Shown here in pieces: positions 28,401 through 38,832 of a stretch of 64,000 nt of DNA. A model generated the notes under the pieces. The model did not search any database. It was not told the DNA's origin and saw only the letters and a program-made list of their open reading frames with translations. Both the position numbers and the translations under genes were made by a program. Source of the stretch: Alteromonas macleodii (GTDB lineage: Bacteria > Pseudomonadota > Gammaproteobacteria > Enterobacterales > Alteromonadaceae); contig NZ_LR812090.1 of NCBI RefSeq assembly GCF_903772925.1, positions 872,629 through 936,628 on the forward strand, written 5' to 3'. Within the stretch, counting starts at the first letter, position 1. The number at the start of each line of letters is the position of its first letter.

Positions 28401-29123
28401 ATGCAACCTCGATACAGGGTAATTAAAACGGCAATTTTAGATGCTATTGAAAGTGGTGTAATGAAGCCGGGTAGTCAAGTGCCCTCAGAAAACCAACTTG
28501 CTCAGCAACATGGTGTTAGTCGAATGACTGCACGACGTGCGTTAAGTGAAATGGTAGATGAAGGTATCTTAATGCGTAGTCAGGGAATAGGCACTTTTGT
28601 GTCAGATAGCCGCCCTATGAGTTCAATGTTAGAAATCAAAAGTATTCGCGATGAAATTGAGCGGCGGGGGCATAGATACACTAACGAGATATTGGTGCTT
28701 GAAACTGCACCTGCCAGTGATGCTATTTCACAGCGCCTAGCCGTTGATGTAGGAGAGCCTATATTTCACAGCATTATCGTTCACTGTGAGAACAATTTGC
28801 CCGTTCAGTATGAAGACAGGTGGGTTAATCCAGCTTGGATTAACGACTACTTAGATAAGGATTTTAAAGCGCAAACCGCTAACTTTTATCTGAATCAAGT
28901 CGCGCCACTTTCACAGGCGGACCATAGCGTAGAAGCTGTAATTGTTGAAAAAGATATTGCACAAGCGTTACTGATAAAGCCTAAAGAGCCTTGCCTAAAG
29001 ATTACTCGAAGGACATTTTCCCGTGGGACGGGGAATGAAAATGGGTTAGCCGCTGTGGTTAGCCACGCTGTGTTGTTCCACCCTGGCAGTAGATACCGAC
29101 TGGGAGGACACTTGGAGTTTTAA
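28401..29123 (+). CDS. hutC: Histidine utilization repressor HutC (GntR family)
   Basis: GntR/HutC-type repressor of 240 aa. The N-terminal winged helix (GVMKPGSQVPSENQLAQQHGVSRMTARRALSEMVDEGILMRSQGIGTFV) is followed by a UTRA ligand domain that binds urocanate in studied HutC proteins (HYTNEILVLE...YEDRWVNPAWINDYL). It is first in the hutCUH direction and is expected to repress itself and hutIG through the palindrome 42 bases upstream. Confidence 0.93.
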   Translation: MQPRYRVIKTAILDAIESGVMKPGSQVPSENQLAQQHGVSRMTARRALSEMVDEGILMRSQGIGTFVSDSRPMSSMLEIKSIRDEIERRGHRYTNEILVLETAPASDAISQRLAVDVGEPIFHSIIVHCENNLPVQYEDRWVNPAWINDYLDKDFKAQTANFYLNQVAPLSQADHSVEAVIVEKDIAQALLIKPKEPCLKITRRTFSRGTGNENGLAAVVSHAVLFHPGSRYRLGGHLEF

Positions 29124-29229
29124 GTGTAAACGCGCCCAAGACGCTAACTCTCAAGGCGCTTCTTATAAAAATACTGCTTCTTATAACAACAATATTTCAG
29201 TAAAAGAAAAAGACGCCTAGGAGAAGTTT

Positions 29230-31005
29230 ATGAAACGCCTCGACCCTACAAGAGAAATTCGTGCCCCAAGAGGCAGTACGTTAAACGCAAAGAGTTGGCA
29301 AACCGAAGCGCCGCTTCGCATGTTGATGAATAACCTGGATCCAGACGTGGCGGAACATCCACAAAACTTGGTAGTTTACGGCGGCATTGGGCGCGCGGCC
29401 CGAGACTGGGCGTCATACGACAAAATTGTTGAAGTGCTTAAGCGCTTAAATACTGACGAAACATTACTTGTTCAATCAGGTAAGCCTGTTGGCGTCTTTC
29501 CCACCCATGAAAACGCACCTCGCGTGTTAATTGCTAACTCTAACCTTGTTCCGCACTGGGCGAATTGGGAGCACTTCAACGCTCTAGATAAAGAAGGTTT
29601 GATGATGTATGGGCAAATGACGGCAGGATCGTGGATATATATAGGCTCTCAAGGCATTGTGCAAGGCACGTATGAAACCTTTGTGAGCGTGGCTAAAACC
29701 CATTTTGGCGGTAATGCTGAAGGGCGCTGGATTTTGACGGGCGGCTTAGGCGGTATGGGTGGAGCACAGCCACTTGCGGCTACCATGGCTGGCTTTTCAA
29801 TGGTGGCAGTGGAAGTTGATGAAACCCGTATAGATTTCAGAATTCGCACAGGCTATCTAGATAAAAAAGCCCATTCGTTAGAAGAGGCGATACAACTACT
29901 AGAGAAAGCCAAACAAAACGGTAAACCAGTCTCTATAGGCTTGCTCGGCAATGCTGCTGAGGTATTTCCCGATATGCTAGAGAAAGGGATCATTCCTGAT
30001 GTTGTGACCGATCAAACCAGTGCTCACGACCCGCTTAATGGCTATCTGCCGATTGGATGGACGCTAGATCAAGCCGAAGCGCAGCGTACAAAAGACGAAG
30101 CTTGTGTGATTAAAAAAGCGAAGCAGTCGATGGCATTACAGGTTAAAGCCATGCTGGGTTTTCAACAGGCAGGCGCGGCAACGCTCGATTATGGCAACAA
30201 CATTAGGCAAATGGCGCTGGAAGAAGGCGTTGAGCATGCTTTTGATTTCCCGGGTTTTGTACCCGCTTATATTCGCCCGCTGTTTTGTCAGGGTATTGGC
30301 CCCTTTAGATGGGCTGCTTTATCTGGCGACCCAGAAGATATCTATAAAACGGACGCTAAAGTTAAAGAGCTTATACCCGATAATCCGCATCTACATAACT
30401 GGCTAGATATGGCCGAAGAACGCATTCAGTTCCAAGGCCTGCCTGCGCGTATTTGCTGGGTTGGACTAGGTGAAAGACAAAAGCTTGGACTGGCCTTTAA
30501 CGAAATGGTGCGCAATGGTGAGTTAAGCGCTCCGGTAGTGATTGGTCGAGATCATCTCGACTCTGGTTCGGTAGCTTCCCCAAATAGAGAAACCGAGGCC
30601 ATGCTCGATGGTTCAGATGCGGTTTCGGACTGGCCGTTATTAAACGCGCTATTAAACACAGCAGGTGGTGCGACTTGGGTGAGCCTTCATCATGGTGGTG
30701 GCGTAGGAATGGGCTTCAGCCAACATTCAGGCGTGGTTATTGTCTGTGACGGTACTGATGCCGCGGCCGAGCGTATAGCTCGGGTACTTCATAACGACCC
30801 CGCTACAGGCGTAATGCGTCATGCCGATGCAGGCTATGACATTGCAAAAGATTGTGCAGACAAACATAAACTTGACCTTCCTATGGTAAATTCCATGGCT
30901 AATAATCAAGGGGCTGGCAATGAAGGTTCGAGTTCTAGCTTTGATTCACACCAAAATAGCTCACACAAAATTAGCTCACACCAAAACTTAGGCGGGGAGG
31001 CGTAG
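29230..31005 (+). CDS. hutU: Urocanate hydratase HutU
   Basis: NAD-dependent urocanase converting urocanate to imidazolonepropionate. Key segments: [20 protein letters not shown] (NAD binding), [18 protein letters not shown], the active-site cysteine in [12 protein letters not shown], and [17 protein letters not shown]. The protein is 591 aa, about 35 longer than usual. The extra C-terminus is Ser/His/Asn-rich ([20 protein letters not shown]) and is encoded partly by a 15-bp tandem repeat. A good GGAGAAG site precedes the ATG. hutH begins 2 bases after its stop. Confidence 0.95.
   Translation: MKRLDPTREIRAPRGSTLNAKSWQTEAPLRMLMNNLDPDVAEHPQNLVVYGGIGRAARDWASYDKIVEVLKRLNTDETLLVQSGKPVGVFPTHENAPRVLIANSNLVPHWANWEHFNALDKEGLMMYGQMTAGSWIYIGSQGIVQGTYETFVSVAKTHFGGNAEGRWILTGGLGGMGGAQPLAATMAGFSMVAVEVDETRIDFRIRTGYLDKKAHSLEEAIQLLEKAKQNGKPVSIGLLGNAAEVFPDMLEKGIIPDVVTDQTSAHDPLNGYLPIGWTLDQAEAQRTKDEACVIKKAKQSMALQVKAMLGFQQAGAATLDYGNNIRQMALEEGVEHAFDFPGFVPAYIRPLFCQGIGPFRWAALSGDPEDIYKTDAKVKELIPDNPHLHNWLDMAEERIQFQGLPARICWVGLGERQKLGLAFNEMVRNGELSAPVVIGRDHLDSGSVASPNRETEAMLDGSDAVSDWPLLNALLNTAGGATWVSLHHGGGVGMGFSQHSGVVIVCDGTDAAAERIARVLHNDPATGVMRHADAGYDIAKDCADKHKLDLPMVNSMANNQGAGNEGSSSSFDSHQNSSHKISSHQNLGGEA
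30946..30990 (+). repeat. 15-bp tandem repeat in the 3' end of hutU
   Basis: Three imperfect head-to-tail units: TCACACCAAAATAGC, TCACACAAAATTAGC and TCACACCAAAACTTA. They keep the reading frame and encode a Ser-His-Gln/Lys-rich tail, so copy number could vary without breaking HutU. Confidence 0.85.
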
Positions 31006-31007
31006 TT

Positions 31008-32600
31008 ATGTCCCAGACGTCTTTTTTCACTAAGCAAGACGGTGTTCAAAAGCTAACCCTTGTTCCTGGCACACTGACCTTAGAACAGTTAAGAGAAGTG
31101 CATCGAAACCATATTCACTTGTCGCTGGTTGAGAGTGCGATACCTGCCATAAACGCTGCCGAGCAAGTAGTGCTGAACGTCATAGAAGAAAATCGAACCG
31201 TGTACGGCATTAACACGGGCTTTGGGTTATTGGCTAATACGCGAATTGATGCCGATGAATTGGAGTTATTGCAGCGCAGTATAGTACTTTCTCATGCGGC
31301 CGGTACCGGTGACTTTATGCAAGAAGATACAGTGCGTTTACTTATGCTGCTGAAGATTAATTCGCTAGCACGGGGTTTTTCGGGTATTCGTTTGAGCGTA
31401 ATAGAGGCGCTGATTACCTTATTTAACGCACAGGTTTACCCTGCCATTCCTGAAAAAGGGTCGGTAGGGGCTAGTGGAGACTTAGCGCCTTTAGCACACA
31501 TGAGTGTAGTGCTTTTGGGTGAAGGGGAAGCCTTCTACAAAGGAGAACGTATTAGTGCGGCCAAAGCATTAGAAATAGCTGGTATGCGGCCTATTGCGCT
31601 GGCACCCAAAGAGGGCTTGGCACTGTTAAACGGTACACAGGCATCAACAGCGTTTGCACTTCAGGGGCTGTTTTATACTGAAAATGCGCTTCATAGTGCT
31701 ATCGGTATTGGTGCGCTCACGGTTGAAGCCGCGTTAGGTTCTCGGGTGCCCTTCGACCCGCGCATTCACGAAGTACGAGGCCATAAAAGCCAGTGTGATG
31801 TGGCGACTGCATTTAGAGCATTGTTAGATACCTCAGAGATTGGTAACTCACACCAAAGATGTGAAAAAGTGCAAGATCCGTATTCATTGCGCTGTCAGCC
31901 GCAAGTAATGGGGGCCTGTTTACAACAAATGCGATACGCCCAAGATATTCTAGTGACTGAAGCGAATGGCGTTAGCGATAACCCGCTAGTTTTTGTTGAA
32001 AGCAGTGATGGTTCGAATGTTAGCGAAGCGACCGCTGGCGATATTTTGTCTGGCGGAAACTTTCATGCGGAAACGGTGGCGATGGCAGCAGACATGTTGG
32101 CTATAGCGCTGTCTGAGATTGGCGCGCTGTCAGAGCGCAGAATGTCGCTAATGATAGATACTCACTTAAGCGGCTTGCCGCCATTTTTGGTTGAAAACGG
32201 TGGGGTAAACTCAGGGTTTATGATTGCGCAGGTGACCTGTGCTGCACTTGCTAGTGAAAATAAAACCTTGGCGCACCCAGCATCCATCGATTCTTTGCCT
32301 ACGTCTGCTAACCAAGAAGACCATGTGTCTATGGCTACATTTGCGGCAAGGCGATTAAGAGACATTTTTGACAACGTAGCGGGCATTTTAGCCATTGAAT
32401 GGTTAGCGGCCTGCCAAGGTTTAGATTTTAGAAAACCCTTAACAACGAGTGAAAAGCTGCAGGAATTAATGCAGTTACTAAGAAAGCAGGTGCCTTTTTA
32501 CGACAAGGACCGCTATTTCGCGCCAGACATAGAAAAAGCCAAGCAACTTATAAAACATTATGCGCTTATGGATAAAATACAGCTTAACCTGCTGGGCTAA
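31008..32600 (+). CDS. hutH: Histidine ammonia-lyase HutH
   Basis: First enzyme of histidine catabolism, releasing ammonia to give urocanate. The autocatalytic MIO prosthetic group forms from Ala155-Ser156-Gly157 in [20 protein letters not shown]. Further matches are [14 protein letters not shown] at about 65-78, [12 protein letters not shown], and [16 protein letters not shown]. Length is 530 aa, slightly above the usual 505-515. The start ATG at 31008 is preceded by GGGGAGG inside the hutU 3' end, so translation is probably coupled. Confidence 0.96.
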   Translation: MSQTSFFTKQDGVQKLTLVPGTLTLEQLREVHRNHIHLSLVESAIPAINAAEQVVLNVIEENRTVYGINTGFGLLANTRIDADELELLQRSIVLSHAAGTGDFMQEDTVRLLMLLKINSLARGFSGIRLSVIEALITLFNAQVYPAIPEKGSVGASGDLAPLAHMSVVLLGEGEAFYKGERISAAKALEIAGMRPIALAPKEGLALLNGTQASTAFALQGLFYTENALHSAIGIGALTVEAALGSRVPFDPRIHEVRGHKSQCDVATAFRALLDTSEIGNSHQRCEKVQDPYSLRCQPQVMGACLQQMRYAQDILVTEANGVSDNPLVFVESSDGSNVSEATAGDILSGGNFHAETVAMAADMLAIALSEIGALSERRMSLMIDTHLSGLPPFLVENGGVNSGFMIAQVTCAALASENKTLAHPASIDSLPTSANQEDHVSMATFAARRLRDIFDNVAGILAIEWLAACQGLDFRKPLTTSEKLQELMQLLRKQVPFYDKDRYFAPDIEKAKQLIKHYALMDKIQLNLLG

Positions 32601-32669
32601 AATGATCACAGACGCGGTAATTCGAGTAGGTACATAAAAGGTTATAATTAGCATAGAGGCGATAAAGGT

Positions 32670-33212
32670 ATGAAAACAAGCGGACGTTGGATGAAGCGTA
32701 AAAAACACCGTGCTTTTTCAAATAAGATTTCAATAAAAAGCACCGCTTTCAAAGGTTCTGTACTTGGGCTACTCACTGCTTCGCTTTTTACATTAGCAGG
32801 CTGTAGTGATAGCGAAGTTGGCGATGTGTCGCTTGGGCTGTTTACCACAAAAGATATCAAAATTGATGCGCTTCAAGACCCTGTTGTCACTGGCGTTACC
32901 TGTCATATTTCAAGTATTGAAGCGAATTTGGATTTGTCTGACCCATCAGACAGCTCTATTGCGTGCAGACAAACCGGCCCAATCACAGCAGAGATGCTAG
33001 AGGCTATTGATAAGTCAGATTCTGGTGAAGTGATATTTAAAAAATCTAAAAGCGTGTTTTTCAAAAATATGAAGCTTCGCCGAATTTATGATGCAGACTC
33101 GAAGACGCTGATTTACTTATCTTACAGTACTAAAGAAACATCAGGAAGTTACAAACATAGCTTGTCTACTGTTCCCCTCTGGGAGACGCTTGCCTTCAAA
33201 AAGTCAACGTAA
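32670..33212 (+). CDS. creA: CreA family protein
   Basis: CreA-family envelope protein of unknown function. The hallmark block is VSLGLFTTKDIKIDALQDPVVTGVTCHISSIEANLDLSDPSDSSIACRQTGPI, here at about residues 50-105. The N-terminus has an unusually long basic segment before the hydrophobic core and a lipobox-like LAGC|S at about 44, so it may be a lipoprotein. 180 aa versus 157 in E. coli, the extra length being N-terminal. It is downstream of hutH by 69 bases but has its own terminator and no functional tie to histidine use. Confidence 0.88.
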   Translation: MKTSGRWMKRKKHRAFSNKISIKSTAFKGSVLGLLTASLFTLAGCSDSEVGDVSLGLFTTKDIKIDALQDPVVTGVTCHISSIEANLDLSDPSDSSIACRQTGPITAEMLEAIDKSDSGEVIFKKSKSVFFKNMKLRRIYDADSKTLIYLSYSTKETSGSYKHSLSTVPLWETLAFKKST

Positions 33213-33234
33213 ATACAAACGCGTAAATAACGCG

Positions 33235-33262
33235 AATGCCCTCGAAAGTGAGGGCATTTTTG
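33235..33262 (+). terminator. Terminator after creA
   Basis: AATGCCCTC (33235-33243) and GAGGGCATT (33250-33258) form a stem with loop GAAAGT, followed by a T run. Confidence 0.88.
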
Positions 33263-33367
33263 ATGATGTTCATAGCTTTTGATGCTAAGCGTGATAGCGT
33301 TTATGTACTAGTAAAGGAAGCTCAGCTATGAAACTTTACACATCTTTGGTAAGAAGGTGGCAATCGC

Positions 33368-34135
33368 TTAGAAAAAGCGCGTGTAAACCAGCATGGCACT
33401 TAATGCAGTGTCATCGTCGGTTAGCGGGCTATCGCTAATGCTATCGTCAAAGAAAGTAGCGCCAACCTCTAAACGCGTCATACCGCCTAGAAACTGGCGG
33501 GTAGAAACAGCAATGCGGACTTCTGTATTAAGTGCGCTATCGCCGTTATATGTGTTTCGAAACGCAGTAGCTTCCTCGGGACGTACACCGTAATAGTAGT
33601 CGACATAATTACTGTCTTGGTAGGTAACGCCGACTGATGGCTCTATCATGAAGTTATCTACTCTAAACTGTTTGCCTATTCGAGCAGACGCTTGATAGCC
33701 GTCGAACTTACCCAAAATATCCGCATTGGTTGATAATGAATATACCCAGCTGCCCGCATTATAGTTTAGGCCAACGCCAGCCGCATAGCTAAAGTCTCTA
33801 TCTTCCATGCCGGTAAACACGGCGCTGTCATCTTCTTCATAACCTGCAAATACCGGCACAAGTTGGGCATCAAGGGTGAGGCCCTTTTCTCTAAATAACT
33901 CGTAACCTATGAATGGCCCGTAAACCCTAAGCTTTTCACCTGTGTAGCCAATAATAGGAATAGGCACAATACGGTTATCAAAGTCGGTATAAACGTCTTG
34001 AGATGCGGCAACACCAAAACCCCACATCCAGCCTTGAGGCTGTTGTGGTCTTGCTGACTGCTGTGCAGAAACGATGGAGGAGAACACGAGTAATGTTGAC
34101 AGGCTTACTGAGCCTAAACACTTTAATAGAGTCAT
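33368..34135 (-). CDS. MipA/OmpV family outer membrane beta-barrel protein
   Basis: Outer membrane barrel of 255 aa with a signal peptide (about residues 1-24, ending VSA|QQ). The MipA/OmpV features are WGFGVAASQDVYTDFDNRIVPIPIIGYTGEKLRVYGPFIGYEL near the N-terminus and a last strand ending in aromatic residues (LVYTRFF). Studied members interact with murein-synthesising enzymes or act as antigens/porins; the role here is not determinable. The ATG at 34135 follows AAAGGAAA. No operon partner. Confidence 0.88.
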   Translation of the reverse strand: MTLLKCLGSVSLSTLLVFSSIVSAQQSARPQQPQGWMWGFGVAASQDVYTDFDNRIVPIPIIGYTGEKLRVYGPFIGYELFREKGLTLDAQLVPVFAGYEEDDSAVFTGMEDRDFSYAAGVGLNYNAGSWVYSLSTNADILGKFDGYQASARIGKQFRVDNFMIEPSVGVTYQDSNYVDYYYGVRPEEATAFRNTYNGDSALNTEVRIAVSTRQFLGGMTRLEVGATFFDDSISDSPLTDDDTALSAMLVYTRFF

Positions 34136-34546
34136 TAATTAATTTCCTTTTTAATCACAATACAGCCTAAACTTCAGGTTCGATCAATTCTTTGCCTGCT
34201 CTTCACATACAGTGTTTATTTAAAGGTGTAATCCAAAAGGGCTATATCTTTCTCAAAATGAGTGGCTACTAAATCAACTAACTCACTATTGCAGTAGCGG
34301 CGATAATCCCCTCTATTGTTAGCTTTTCCTTTATGAGAAAACGAAATCACTGGAAGCAGTGTGAAGGTTGTTTGTTACAGTCAAATTTAAAGCGATTTGG
34401 AAAGTTAAACTGTGCGTGAGAATGCTTAAAGTAACTTTCTATCGATAGAGAAGATTGCTTGTAATAAACTGAGAAGAGGTTTAGTGCAAAACCAGAATAG
34501 TCTAAATTCAGTATTAAGCTCATTAGCTTTGAAATAGGGAAGTGTT
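34136..34546. other. Non-coding stretch between mipA-like and lipoprotein genes
   Basis: About 410 bases, AT-rich, with no supported reading frame, RNA gene or repeat. It must hold promoters for the two divergent genes; none could be fixed. Confidence 0.5.
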
Positions 34547-35443
34547 ATGAAGTTTGTGACAAAGTTTAGTGTGCTGGTTGCCATATCAATGCTGGCAACA
34601 GGATGTGTAACGCAAAGAGGTGTGGAGCCAAGTGAAAGTGTTCCTACAGAGATTAATGTCGATAAATCAAGTTCAGGTGATCAAACAAATAATGATGCGC
34701 TAGATAAAGAGGTTGATGGTTCAGAGCAAGCAAGCGAGGACGAAGCCGATGAAGCTAATGAGCCGATAGAAGTACCGAAGCAAAAGATAGGGGTTTTCAT
34801 CAATGCTAATGAATTCCCATCGCACACCCATGTTGGTACGACTAAGTTTAATAACTTCTCGAAAGAGTACGCATACGACTGGCAGATAGCATCTACGCTT
34901 TTTACTAAACTTAAAGCAGCAATAGAGCAATCAAGCCGATTTGAAGTGGTTGATGTATCACCCAAAGTTAAAGGAGCATGGCAACTAGATTTTGTGGTGA
35001 AGCAAGACAATAATTGGTCTTTTAATGAAAATCAAAATGCACTTAGAAAATCGCTGTTAGCTGACGGTGTTACAAAAATTATTATTGTTCAAGAGGCACC
35101 AACAGTAGCCATCACAGAATGCGGTACTTATGGTTGCTCAGAACATCAAAGTGAAGGTTTCGGCCTATTTACTCGGAGCTTCTTGGGAACCGATTATTAC
35201 ATCGCGTCAGCAAGTTTTGATATCAGCATTGAAAGCTTAGACAAGCCCGTAGACATAGCGTCGAAACCTTTGTTTAAAGAGTTAAAAGATGACGCAATGA
35301 AGAACGTGCGCATTGAAGAATTTGTCCCACCTGAAGATTTTGATGAAGTGACAGAAAAAGAGCTAGCGCCTATCAAAGATTCAATCATTAGTTACTTCGA
35401 TCGTTTAGCTGAAACGGCGGCCAAGTACTTTTCCAATCAATAG
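34547..35443 (+). CDS. Lipoprotein of unknown function, paralog A
   Basis: A 298-residue lipoprotein with lipobox LATGC|V at residue 20, a roughly 55-residue acidic, disordered linker, and a globular domain from about 80. This domain shares long blocks with the gene 400 bases downstream: SHTHVGTTKFNNFSKEYAYDW, then ECGTYGCSEHQSEGFGLFTRS and SIESLDKPVDI. The two cysteines in ECGxYGC are conserved in both, suggesting a disulfide or metal site. I do not recognise the family. It is probably anchored to the outer membrane, facing the periplasm. It has its own strong terminator. Confidence 0.75.
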   Translation: MKFVTKFSVLVAISMLATGCVTQRGVEPSESVPTEINVDKSSSGDQTNNDALDKEVDGSEQASEDEADEANEPIEVPKQKIGVFINANEFPSHTHVGTTKFNNFSKEYAYDWQIASTLFTKLKAAIEQSSRFEVVDVSPKVKGAWQLDFVVKQDNNWSFNENQNALRKSLLADGVTKIIIVQEAPTVAITECGTYGCSEHQSEGFGLFTRSFLGTDYYIASASFDISIESLDKPVDIASKPLFKELKDDAMKNVRIEEFVPPEDFDEVTEKELAPIKDSIISYFDRLAETAAKYFSNQ

Positions 35444-35460
35444 ATTATAAAAAAACAAAA

Positions 35461-35490
35461 ACGGGCACTTAATTAAGTGCCCGTTTTTTT
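35461..35490 (+). terminator. Terminator after lipoprotein paralog A
   Basis: Perfect 12-bp palindrome arms ACGGGCACTTAA and TTAAGTGCCCGT followed by a run of T. Confidence 0.92.
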
Positions 35491-35839
35491 GGGGTTCACC
35501 ATCCAAACCTAAAAGGTGTGTAGGTAACGTTAGTGGCATTGTCTCCTAACTATTATCTACCTGCTTTAGGCTCAATTCATCGGTCGCCAAAAGGCGATGT
35601 ATCGGCATTTTTTGTGAAAAAGACTAATGGTAAGAGGCTGGGCGATAGCTTGTTAATTCTTGCTAGTGAAGTCATGAATATTGGACTACAAAACACATTG
35701 TTTTTGTTGAAAACTTGTGCGATTTTATCGAGATACCCTTCCACGCTCATAGAACTGATAGGGCTAAAGCGGGGGTATGGTGAGGTAGCTAGGTTTTAAA
35801 AATATAATTAAAAGGTGCAAAAAGCACAAAGGAATAAAA
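35491..35839. other. Intergenic stretch between the two paralogous lipoprotein genes
   Basis: About 350 bases. An 88-codon open frame from GTG 35533 has no ribosome site, no recognisable domain and atypical composition, so it is not called as a gene. The last 40 bases, AT-rich with AAAGGAAT, provide the ribosome site of the next gene. Confidence 0.45.
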
Positions 35840-36619
35840 ATGAAATTGCCGTTTAAGTTGTTTTCAATAGTTATTATGACCATTGTTGTAGCGGGATGTG
35901 CGTCAACGTATGTGCCACCCACAACCGGTTATAAAGCCCCCGAAAAAAGTAAAATTGGAGTTCTGGTTGTCGCTAAAGAGAACCCTAGCCATACCCATGT
36001 TGGTACAACAATATTTAATAATTTCAACAAAGAGTATGATTACGATTGGCAGCTTAAAGAAAGCATTTTCAATGTTTTCGAAGAGAAAATTGAGAGCGGA
36101 ACGTCATACGATGTTGTAGACATATCAAACCTCATTTCTGAGAACGATACACTTACCTTCGTTGATGTAGTGAACAAAGAGTGGGTATTTAATGAGAAAA
36201 GCGCGAACACACGAGAAAAGCTTGTCGCTCAGGGCATAACAGCGGTTGTTATAATTAAAGAAACACCCACGTTAGCAGCAATGGAGTGCGGCATGTATGG
36301 CTGTTCAGAACATTACAGCCAAGGTTATGGGCTTTTTACTAGAAGCTTTCTAGGATTAGATAACTACATGGCCTCAGCTAGCTTTGCTATTTCTATAGAG
36401 ACCATTGATAAGCCAGTGGATATCACACGGTTAGAGCATGTAAAAGAAACTCAAACGTTCTTGGCAAAGAACAAGCCTATAGAAGGTTTTCAAGATCCTA
36501 CAGACTTTGAAAATATGACTGAGGAAGAGTTAGCCCCAGTGAAAGCTGCTCTAATCGAGTATTTCGATAATCTAGCGGGAATGACTAGACAGTTTTTAGT
36601 AGGAAATGAAGAGGTTTAA
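35840..36619 (+). CDS. Lipoprotein of unknown function, paralog B
   Basis: A 259-residue lipoprotein with lipobox VAGC|A at residue 20, lacking the acidic linker of its neighbour. The domain starts at about residue 37 (KIGVLVVAKENPSHTHVGTT) and matches paralog A across its whole length, including FNNFNKEYDYDW, ECGMYGCSEHYSQGYGLFTRS and SIETIDKPVDI, and the final PxDFExxTEEELAPVKxxLIEYFDxLA. The pair is a tandem duplication. Function unknown; the ordered alpha/beta pattern of KIGVLV and VVDIS could be a small nucleotide- or peptide-binding-like fold, but this is speculation. Confidence 0.75.
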   Translation: MKLPFKLFSIVIMTIVVAGCASTYVPPTTGYKAPEKSKIGVLVVAKENPSHTHVGTTIFNNFNKEYDYDWQLKESIFNVFEEKIESGTSYDVVDISNLISENDTLTFVDVVNKEWVFNEKSANTREKLVAQGITAVVIIKETPTLAAMECGMYGCSEHYSQGYGLFTRSFLGLDNYMASASFAISIETIDKPVDITRLEHVKETQTFLAKNKPIEGFQDPTDFENMTEEELAPVKAALIEYFDNLAGMTRQFLVGNEEV

Positions 36620-36673
36620 GTTCAATAAAGCATTAACTCTACTGAGATAAAAACTGTAAGCATTTAAACAGAC

Positions 36674-36699
36674 AAAAGGGGCGGTGAGCGCCCCTTTTT
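36674..36699. terminator. Bidirectional terminator between lipoprotein B and ybiT
   Basis: AAAAGGGGCG and CGCCCCTTTT-type arms around GTGAG, with flanking A and T runs. It serves two convergent genes. Confidence 0.88.
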
Positions 36700-36706
36700 A
36701 CGTTAC

Positions 36707-38299
36707 TTATGCGTTTTCTTTATGGGCCAAAAACTCTTCGTAGTTTCCATCAAAGTGGTTCAGCTGTTTGTTTTTTATTTCAATGATCTGGGTAGCCAGT
36801 GATGAAACGAACTCGCGATCATGACTTACGAAAATCACTGTGCCATCAAACTTATAAAGTGCATTGTTTAGCGCTTCAATCGATTCCATATCCATGTGGT
36901 TGGTAGGCTCGTCCATTACCAATACGTTGATGTCTTCAAGCATAAGTTTTCCGAACAATAAACGGTTTTTCTCACCACCAGAACATACCTGCACACGCTT
37001 ATTGAAATCATCAGAAGTAAACAATAAACGGCCTAACATGCCCTTAATTTGCAGATCGTCGTGTTTCGGACTGCGCCATTGGCTCATCCACTCAAACATA
37101 GTGATATCTTCAGCAAAGTATTTGGCATTGTCCTGCGGAATGTAGCCGATTGCGGCATTTTCTGCCCACTTATAGCTACCAGCGGTAGGCTCAATGTCAT
37201 TCACTAGGCATTTTAAAAGCGTAGTTTTACCTGCGCCATTTTCACCGATTATGGCTAAGCGCTGCCCTGCTTCCAATAATAAATTAGCGTTGTCGAACAA
37301 CGGAAGGTCTGGATAGCTATGTCCCAGTTCTTCAAGGGTGATAGCAAGGCGGTGAAGTTTCTTGTGCTGCTTAAACACAATATAAGGCTTACGACGGCTG
37401 GACGCTTTTACTTCAGCCAGTTCAATTTTCTCTAGACGACGTGCACGCGAGGTAGCTTGTTTTGCTTTCGATGCGTTGGCAGAGAATCGCGCTACGAAGC
37501 TTTGCAGCTCTTCAATTTCCGCTGATTTTTTAGCATTTTCTGCATGAAGCTGCTCTTGAACTAGCATGGCTGCCTGAATGTAATCGTCGTAGTTACCTGG
37601 GTAAACACGTAGTTCACCATAATCGATATCGGCCATATGTGTGCACACAGAGTTTAAGAAGTGTCTGTCGTGCGAAATAATAAGCATAGTCGACTTACGC
37701 TTATTAAGTTCCTCTGCAAGCCAGCTGATAGTGTAGATATCTAAGTTGTTGGTTGGTTCGTCTAAAAGCAGAATATCAGGCTCAGCAAATAGGGCTTGGG
37801 CTAAAAGTACACGTACTTTTTTACCTGGAGCCACTTCTTTCATTAAACCGAAGTGATAATCTTCATCAATGCCAGCAGATGTTAGAATTTCACCTGCGCG
37901 GGACTCGGCTGTATAGCCATCCATTTCGGCAAACTGGGTCTCTAAATCTGCTACGCGCATACCATCTTCTTCGCTCATTTCAGCCTTGCTGTAAATGGCG
38001 TCGCGCTCTTGCTTAACTTCCCATAATTCACGGTCACCCATGATCACGGTGTCAACCACACTGTATTCTTCGAACGCAAATTGGTCCTGACTTAATATAC
38101 CTAGCTTCGTACCCGGTGCCATCGAGACGTTGCCCGAGGTTGGCGTAAGTTTACCGCTCAAAATTTTCATAAAGGTAGACTTACCACAACCGTTTGCGCC
38201 AATAAGGCCGTATCGGTTGCCGTTGCCGAATTTTGCGGAAATATTTTCAAATAATGGCTTAGAGCCAAACTGCATTGTGATATTTGCGGTGGTAATCAA
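36707..38299 (-). CDS. ybiT: ABC-F family ATPase YbiT
   Basis: Cytoplasmic ABC-F protein with two ATPase domains and no membrane domain; such proteins act on ribosomes. Domain 1 has [13 protein letters not shown] and [20 protein letters not shown]; domain 2 has [30 protein letters not shown] and [19 protein letters not shown]. The linker (about 240-310) with [22 protein letters not shown], and the length of 530 aa, equal to E. coli YbiT, separate it from EttA, Uup and YheS. The domain 1 signature is degenerate ([14 protein letters not shown]), as is normal for YbiT. Confidence 0.94.
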   Translation of the reverse strand: MITTANITMQFGSKPLFENISAKFGNGNRYGLIGANGCGKSTFMKILSGKLTPTSGNVSMAPGTKLGILSQDQFAFEEYSVVDTVIMGDRELWEVKQERDAIYSKAEMSEEDGMRVADLETQFAEMDGYTAESRAGEILTSAGIDEDYHFGLMKEVAPGKKVRVLLAQALFAEPDILLLDEPTNNLDIYTISWLAEELNKRKSTMLIISHDRHFLNSVCTHMADIDYGELRVYPGNYDDYIQAAMLVQEQLHAENAKKSAEIEELQSFVARFSANASKAKQATSRARRLEKIELAEVKASSRRKPYIVFKQHKKLHRLAITLEELGHSYPDLPLFDNANLLLEAGQRLAIIGENGAGKTTLLKCLVNDIEPTAGSYKWAENAAIGYIPQDNAKYFAEDITMFEWMSQWRSPKHDDLQIKGMLGRLLFTSDDFNKRVQVCSGGEKNRLLFGKLMLEDINVLVMDEPTNHMDMESIEALNNALYKFDGTVIFVSHDREFVSSLATQIIEIKNKQLNHFDGNYEEFLAHKENA

Positions 38300-38832
38300 A
38301 ACAGGTATCCAGGGGTAAAACGATGAGAAGAGATAGTAGTGAAAGCGTTTATCGCTCCACTAATATATAAAAGCGCGCGCACTATAAGGAATTGAGCGCT
38401 TTATGTCGAGGAAATTTTGAACAGCTTTTGCACGGGGTTCACAAGAAAGAGTGACGCGTTGTATTTGTTTACCGCCTAATCTCTATATTAACGTTGAGCA
38501 AATCATTCCAGTATAAAGAAAATATTACATAAAAGTGAGTGTATGGTGAATGCTTAATTCAGGAGAGAAGAAGTTAAATTTTTCATCCATTTTGATACTA
38601 AAGATTCGCTTAAACTACTATTTCAGAATGGAAAAACGTAGAACCTTGTTTAATGTAAATAAGAGACTTTATTGGTTGGTCTTAATTTTGCAGCGCCTAC
38701 CTACTGAAAATAAACCACAGGTCGCGTTTGCGCCTGTTGAATCAGTGCGAAGTTTTATCTCACTTTAGTTTACTGTGCGTTAGGTAACGCAAAAGAAGAA
38801 TAAAACTGTGCATTTTAAAATAGGGAAACATC
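38300..38832. other. Non-coding divergent region between ybiT and the PA2779-like gene
   Basis: About 530 bases. It contains a GC-rich patch (AAAGCGCGCGCACTATAAGG) near ybiT and AT-rich sequence afterwards. A 72-codon frame from 38550 has no family features. No RNA gene or repeat is recognised. The length suggests long leaders or an unrecognised small RNA. Confidence 0.4.

Noticed and set aside
35533..35799. 88-codon frame between the paralogous lipoproteins
   Set aside because: GTG start without ribosome site, directly after a strong terminator, no family features.
38550..38768. 72-codon frame upstream of the PA2779-like gene
   Set aside because: An AGGAG-like sequence (CAGGAGAG) occurs after, not before, the start; composition looks non-coding.
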